Assembly: GCA_003661905.1 (NCBI GenBank)
Contig: QMXA01000020.1
Location: 1 to 8,999, forward strand
Direction: 5' to 3'
Length of the DNA stretch: 8,999 bases
Source of the DNA: Thermoprotei archaeon
Lineage (GTDB): Archaea > Thermoproteota > Thermoprotei_A > Sulfolobales > Ignisphaeraceae
How positions within the stretch are numbered: position 1 is the first letter of the stretch; each line of letters starts with the position of its first letter. Position numbers and translations under genes: made by a program. The notes beneath the pieces were generated by a model that was not told the DNA's origin, did no database searches, and saw only the letters and a list, made by a program, of their open reading frames with translations. Of the stretch, positions 5,830 to 8,999 are shown piece by piece.

Positions 5830-5908
5830 TTTCCTATATAAATCTTTAGGTTTTCCTATAGGAACTTCTTTTGAATCTAAAGGATAAGCGATATATATTC
5901 CTAAAGGA
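5830..5908. promoter_or_regulatory. Divergent promoter region with repeated operator-like motifs
   Basis: TTTCCTATA occurs at 5830-5838 and 5852-5860, 22 bases apart; the second copy is part of the perfect palindrome TTCCTATAGGAA (5853-5864). CTAAAGGA occurs at 5877-5884 and 5901-5908, 24 bases apart; the last forms TCCTAAAGGA (5899-5908). The outer copies overlap the minus-strand TATA box (5842-5835) and lie just past the plus-strand TATA box (5890-5898). Spacings near two helical turns suggest a cooperatively bound regulator; the AbrB-like protein encoded next is the obvious candidate. Confidence 0.5.
5890..5898 (+). promoter_or_regulatory. TATA box of the AbrB-like/HD-like operon
   Basis: GATATATAT at 5890-5898, preceded by purine-rich AAAGGATAAG, predicts an RNA start near 5921 and a leader of about 11 bases to ATG 5932. 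The ATG at 5917 is followed two codons later by a stop in its frame, so it is not the start. Confidence 0.55.
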
Positions 5909-5931
5909 GTAGACTAATGGTGAAATAGGGA

Positions 5932-6090
5932 ATGATAATAAAGGTTCGTAAACAGCGTGGAGGCAAAGGAGACATCACGTATTACGTCCGAATACCCAAG
6001 CACATATACGTGGCGCTCGGGGCGCCTGAAGCCTTCAAGCTAACATTGGAGGATGGGAAGATAGTCCTTACACCACTAAAAGAAGCCTAA
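5932..6090 (+). CDS. AbrB/SpoVT-like small DNA-binding protein
   Basis: This 52-residue protein matches the swapped-hairpin AbrB pattern. It has an N-terminal strand (MIIKVRKQRGGKG), the core YYVRIPKHIYVALG at 18-30 with the signature Arg-Ile-Pro-Lys, then FKLTLEDGKIVLTPLK at 35-50, as in the typical 'leu-glu-asp-gly-lys-ile-val-leu-x-pro' ending. Such proteins bind DNA as dimers and often act as antitoxins or self-repressors. ATG 5932 is fixed by the promoter just upstream. The 287-residue HD-like gene begins 26 bases after its stop, so they form an operon in antitoxin-toxin order. Repeated motifs around the promoter suggest self-regulation. The domain call is good despite the small size. 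Confidence 0.7.
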   Translation: MIIKVRKQRGGKGDITYYVRIPKHIYVALGAPEAFKLTLEDGKIVLTPLKEA

Positions 6091-6115
6091 GAGAATGTAA
6101 TGAGGTGATGTTTTA

Positions 6116-6979
6116 ATGCCTTCTTGGAGGCTCCATCGTAGAATCTATGAAAAACTCTCTCAAGAAGTTGAAGGATTTGCCGTATGGACTAATGGCTTAC
6201 TTGATAAAATAGATAAAATCATTGATGCTGGGGGAGAGCACGACCTCGGTAGAAAACCTGATCCTCTCTCATTTCAGAAGCTCCTTCACGAGCTATGGCT
6301 TGAATTTGGTGATATATATGATGTAAAGAACAGTAGGTTTTTAAGACTTAAGAGTAGGTCTGAACGCTTAGATTGGGAGAAAGAAGCTATTCATATGGGT
6401 ATAATATGGGGAGACGATTACATGATATATATCCCCGATGATGCTATTGCCCTAGCGACACTTCACCACATCCTAGACTTATGCATGGATTTCCTCTATA
6501 AGAATCCGATTAAAGAGGATGAAAGCCATTTGATGGTGGAATATGCTGAGCGAGAACTTAGGCACTATGCCCGAAAGCTTAGAGAGCTAAAGGCCTTTGC
6601 TGGGAGAACCTTTGAAGAAGTCTTTAGGTGGCTTATAGAGGTTCTTAAAGATAAATCTAAACAGCTTTATCGCCTAATGATCAAGGAGCTTGAACTTAAA
6701 GGCTTAAAACCAGGTTACAGTCCTGAGAGACTTAGGAGTCTATTAATTGAATACATTAACAAAATGGGTTATTATGGTGTGATCTATGTTAATGGCACTC
6801 CATTGCCCGTGACAGCGGCTACTTACAGAATATTCTCGAACTTAAGAGTTGGACAAGAGGTGGAGTTGGGATTTAGCAGATACAGAGGTCCTTATCCTCT
6901 AATTTATGAGAAGATAAAAGTCTCAAGCTTAGAGGAGCTCTTTAAAAATTATCAGAGTAGCATTAATAAAGATATTTAA
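6116..6979 (+). CDS. Protein with HD-like His/Asp motif and C-terminal small domain
   Basis: This 287-residue soluble protein starts at ATG 6116 with GAGGTGAT six bases upstream. The N-terminal 130 residues carry His7 (MPSWRLHRRI), His42-Asp43 (EHDLGRK) and His117-His118...Asp121 (LATLHHILDL). This H...HD...H...D order is that of HD-type metal-dependent phosphohydrolases, though the spacing is unusual and a formal family match cannot be made by eye. A helical stretch (about 137-220) follows. The C-terminus (YGVIYVNGTPLPVTAATYRI then LRVGQEVELGFSR) looks like a small beta domain. It is co-transcribed with the AbrB-like gene. By arrangement it could be a toxin or a nuclease-type effector held by the AbrB-like protein; that is inference. 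It could also be an unrelated crenarchaeal metal-binding protein. Metal binding is moderately sure and substrate is unknown. Confidence 0.55.
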   Translation: MPSWRLHRRIYEKLSQEVEGFAVWTNGLLDKIDKIIDAGGEHDLGRKPDPLSFQKLLHELWLEFGDIYDVKNSRFLRLKSRSERLDWEKEAIHMGIIWGDDYMIYIPDDAIALATLHHILDLCMDFLYKNPIKEDESHLMVEYAERELRHYARKLRELKAFAGRTFEEVFRWLIEVLKDKSKQLYRLMIKELELKGLKPGYSPERLRSLLIEYINKMGYYGVIYVNGTPLPVTAATYRIFSNLRVGQEVELGFSRYRGPYPLIYEKIKVSSLEELFKNYQSSINKDI

Positions 6980-7303
6980 AGAGAAAAGACGTTGAAAGCT
7001 GTTCTGAGAATGTCATAAAACATTTATCTTATTGAGTACGCTTTTTACGCTTACTTAATCGATTTACTATACGACATCAACGATATTGATTCATTACAGT
7101 CGATGAAGTTAAAAGAAGAATGATAATTTCTCTGCAAGCCTGACTAATAGGTCATGCTTTAACCTTAGTTCCGAGTCCTGTCTAATAGCTTGGGTATGGG
7201 CTCTCCTTGAAAGCTATGTCCATGATTTTATTAGATTTTTACTAAATCACGTGAGTTCATGCATACTTATAATTGTTAAAATCATTATTTTAACGGGAAC
7301 ACG
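6980..7303. other. AT-rich intergenic region with a short protein-like remnant
   Basis: No complete gene is present. A CTTTTT run at 7041-7046 could end the upstream operon. On the minus strand, 7213-7109 is an open stretch of 34 codons reading LSRRAHTQAIRQDSELRLKH then DLLVRLAEKLSFFF to a TAA, a helix-like tail without a start codon (a TAG directly precedes it). It may be the leftover end of a lost gene. The last 40 bases hold the promoter and inverted repeat of the HNH gene. Confidence 0.3.
7266..7294 (+). promoter_or_regulatory. TATA box and inverted repeat before the HNH gene
   Basis: CTTATAAT at 7266-7273 predicts an RNA start near 7296, about 8 bases before ATG 7304. GTTAAAAT (7275-7282) and ATTTTAAC (7287-7294) are perfect 8-bp arms around a 4-base spacer, placed between the TATA box and the predicted RNA start. 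That is a typical place for a repressor site in archaea. Confidence 0.45.
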
Positions 7304-8026
7304 ATGTATTATAGGAGAAGGATTTGTGCCTATTGTGGAAAGGAATTCTATGCAACAGCCCCTGGCCAGAAATATTGCTCTTATGAATGTAAAAAGAAGG
7401 CACAGAAAGAGAGGAGAAGGGAATATCGGAGAAGGAGAATTGAACGAGGTCGTGGCCGTTCTCCTAAGCCTAAGTTGGGAGATAGGTGTATTAGGTGTGG
7501 ATACGACATATTGTATGCCCTGGAATACAGTCATGAGGTTAATGGCTTTCTCTGTGCTAACTGCCATAGACTCATTCACCAGGGAGGTAGGAGAAGAATG
7601 AGCGACGCTATGGCTATGGGGTGGGGCTATCCTGTAAGACTACTTGGAGCGTTGTATGATCCGGGATTTCCCTATGAGCCGGAGAGGTGCTACTTATGTA
7701 AGCAGCCGATAACACCCGCCGTTTGGGAAAGGCATCATATGATACCTAGGTCGGCGAGTCGCAGAGATATTCGTTTAGATAGCAGAAATATCGTGATCGT
7801 ATGCGCTAACTGCCACAGGATACTGACAAGAGCTAACGATGTGATAAGGGAGTGCTTCAATGAATTCCGGAACTCGAGGTTGGATCCTCGTTACCACTAC
7901 TACACGACGCTCGATCAATACGAGGTAGCTGGAGATCTCGAGGTCATAAGAGCCTTCTATCAATTTCTAAGGGAGAAATGGAATGAAATACTGAGCCAGT
8001 TAAGACAGCCTATGGATGATAATTGA
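7304..8026 (+). CDS. HNH endonuclease-like protein with three Cys/His metal modules
   Basis: This is a 240-residue, basic, soluble protein. Module 1 is a four-Cys finger (C8, C11, C25, C29; RICAYCGKEF, KYCSYECKKK) followed by a very Arg-rich stretch at 36-52 suited to nucleic acids. Module 2 has C62-x-x-C65, His77, then CANCHRLIH at 84-92, an HNH-like module with a reduced middle. Module 3 is a full HNH site: C129-x-x-C132, His144-His145 (ERHHMIPRS), Asn162 and CANCH at 167-171. All residues expected of an active HNH nuclease are present in module 3. HNH enzymes nick or cut DNA using one metal ion and are common in viruses, mobile introns and restriction systems. The start ATG 7304 has no ribosome-binding site but follows a TATA box closely. 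Two HNH-type modules in tandem are unusual. It may be a homing or phage-type nuclease. Confidence 0.85.
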   Translation: MYYRRRICAYCGKEFYATAPGQKYCSYECKKKAQKERRREYRRRRIERGRGRSPKPKLGDRCIRCGYDILYALEYSHEVNGFLCANCHRLIHQGGRRRMSDAMAMGWGYPVRLLGALYDPGFPYEPERCYLCKQPITPAVWERHHMIPRSASRRDIRLDSRNIVIVCANCHRILTRANDVIRECFNEFRNSRLDPRYHYYTTLDQYEVAGDLEVIRAFYQFLREKWNEILSQLRQPMDDN

Positions 8027-8064
8027 AGTTGAATATGATGGGCTTTCATTAAGTTATTCAGAAT

Positions 8065-8073
8065 GCTTATATC
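8065..8073 (+). promoter_or_regulatory. TATA box of the unfinished winged-helix gene
   Basis: GCTTATATC at 8065-8073 predicts an RNA start near 8096. AAAAGGGG lies in the short leader just ahead of ATG 8106. This gene therefore has its own promoter rather than relying on the HNH gene upstream. Confidence 0.45.
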
Positions 8074-8105
8074 ATATACGAGTTCTTTCTTTAAAAGGGG
8101 CATAG

Positions 8106-8999
8106 ATGGAACTTGAAAGATTCATTGGCGAGATTACATCTCTTGGTTTCCCTACGAAGCCTATTCTAGACTTTATTAGGATACTCTATACGGCTAGGGA
8201 ATTACCCTATGAAAGAGAGGTTAAGATTTCGCGACAACCGCCTTATCCTACTGAAACTCTCTTTGAGGTTGAGGATTGGATAGTGAAGTTATTATGTAAG
8301 TATGATCTCATTCCTAGTGGTATAAGTGAGACGACCAGTTATGGGGAAGTTGCAAATGTCAGATACTATAGGCTTACTAAGGAAGGCCTTCAATTAGGCT
8401 CACAGATTTTTCAGAAATACCTACAAGATGTAATTGGTAGGTTAGTAGACGTGTTAGGTAGGTACCCTCAAAAACTCATTAGGATCATTGCTCTAAGTGC
8501 TATAAGCCCAAGAGATGGAAGGGCCACATGGTTAACCATCAAAGTAAACGGCTTAAATTTAGATACCGCCTTCTCCAGGATCACTTCAGAATTTGAGATG
8601 TTAATGATGAGGCCTGAAGAGCTGATTAGAGCGTATAGGGATTCTAAGAGGGCTTATGGAGACTTAAGACTTGTCTTCGAGAGGCTAAGAAAGGCTAGAG
8701 CTAAGATGTATGAGCCGCAGGTTTATGACATGTTCATATCAAAGGTCTTAGTGGAATACAATGGTAAGGTGCACGAGAGGACATTAAGCCTAATGAAGGA
8801 ACTATCCGCTCTAGGATTAGCTAGAAAAGTTCAGGTATATACCAGTAAGGGAGAGTACATCTGGGATGAGTATAGAGCTCCACCAGAGATAGCATATGCC
8901 CTAGAAGAATATTCAGCTAATGTCGACCTTAGTGAGGTTAGGAAGATGTTCTTAGCTGTTGAGCTAATAATGAGAGCTTTAAGTGAGAAAGTGACTAAG
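8106..8999 (+). CDS. Winged-helix protein, incomplete at the window end
   Basis: From ATG 8106 the frame is open for 298 codons to the last base, with no stop, so the gene continues beyond the window. Residues 55-105 match a winged helix: DWIVKLLCKYDLIPSG, a loop, then VRYYRLTKEGLQLGSQIF, the 'Tyr-x-Leu-Thr-x-x-Gly' wing common to archaeal transcription factors. Residues 205-255 look like a second one (YDMFISKVLVEYNGKVHERT, SLMKELSALGLARKVQVY). The middle is helical and charged. In size and layout it recalls the C-terminal part of the ribbon-helix-helix protein at 3236-4270, which also has two winged-helix-like stretches, but relatedness is not proven. It is likely a DNA-binding protein; target and partners are unknown. 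Confidence 0.7.
   Translation, partial: MELERFIGEITSLGFPTKPILDFIRILYTARELPYEREVKISRQPPYPTETLFEVEDWIVKLLCKYDLIPSGISETTSYGEVANVRYYRLTKEGLQLGSQIFQKYLQDVIGRLVDVLGRYPQKLIRIIALSAISPRDGRATWLTIKVNGLNLDTAFSRITSEFEMLMMRPEELIRAYRDSKRAYGDLRLVFERLRKARAKMYEPQVYDMFISKVLVEYNGKVHERTLSLMKELSALGLARKVQVYTSKGEYIWDEYRAPPEIAYALEEYSANVDLSEVRKMFLAVELIMRALSEKVTK

Noticed and set aside
7251..7601. Overlapping plus-strand frame starting before the HNH gene, and the minus-strand frame opposite it
   Set aside because: The frame from 7304 carries ordered Cys and His modules and fits the promoter; the alternatives have no motif.
1..8999. CRISPR array, tRNA or rRNA genes, insertion sequence
   Set aside because: No regularly spaced long repeats, no cloverleaf-like or rRNA-like segments, no transposase and no paired terminal repeats were seen on either strand.

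Overview
The window reads as hyperthermophilic archaeal DNA, most likely from a crenarchaeote. Genes are headed by TATA boxes of the TTTATATA kind, about 26 bases before the expected RNA start, with short or absent leaders. GTG starts occur, AGA/AGG and ATA codons are frequent, and several proteins have archaeal character (an AbrB-like regulator, a ribbon-helix-helix protein, winged-helix proteins, a creatininase-family hydrolase). No tRNA, rRNA, CRISPR array or insertion sequence is visible. The species cannot be named from the sequence alone.

Layout. 1-164 holds the end of an unknown plus-strand gene. 251-1429 (+) encodes a PD-(D/E)XK nuclease-like protein. 1430-2033 contains a frameshifted minus-strand remnant. 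2034-2717 (-) is a creatininase-family metal hydrolase, the only metabolic-looking gene. 2901-3065 (+) may encode a small unknown protein. The minus-strand block 5312-3076 holds, in transcription order: a beta-sandwich/TIR-like/membrane-anchor protein, a hairpin, a ribbon-helix-helix protein with a large winged-helix-like C-terminal part, and a small ribbon-helix-helix-like gene broken by an apparent single-base frameshift. 5313-5931 holds remnants, including a truncated calcineurin-like phosphoesterase, and a divergent promoter region with repeated operator-like motifs. 5932-6979 (+) is a two-gene operon: a 52-residue AbrB-like protein and a 287-residue protein with an HD-like set of His/Asp residues. 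7304-8026 (+) encodes a zinc-rich HNH endonuclease-like protein. 8106-8999 (+) is an unfinished gene with two winged-helix-like regions that runs off the window.

Interpretation. Two nuclease-like proteins, a TIR-like protein with a membrane tail, three or four DNA-binding regulators with visible operator-like sites, and at least three decayed genes fit an accessory, probably defence-related or mobile-element-derived, region better than a housekeeping one. The strongest candidate for an undescribed system is the TIR-like membrane protein together with the adjacent ribbon-helix-helix/winged-helix regulator and its tandem-repeat operator. The second is the AbrB-like/HD-like operon. Functions in defence are inferred from domain types and neighbourhood and are not shown by the sequence.
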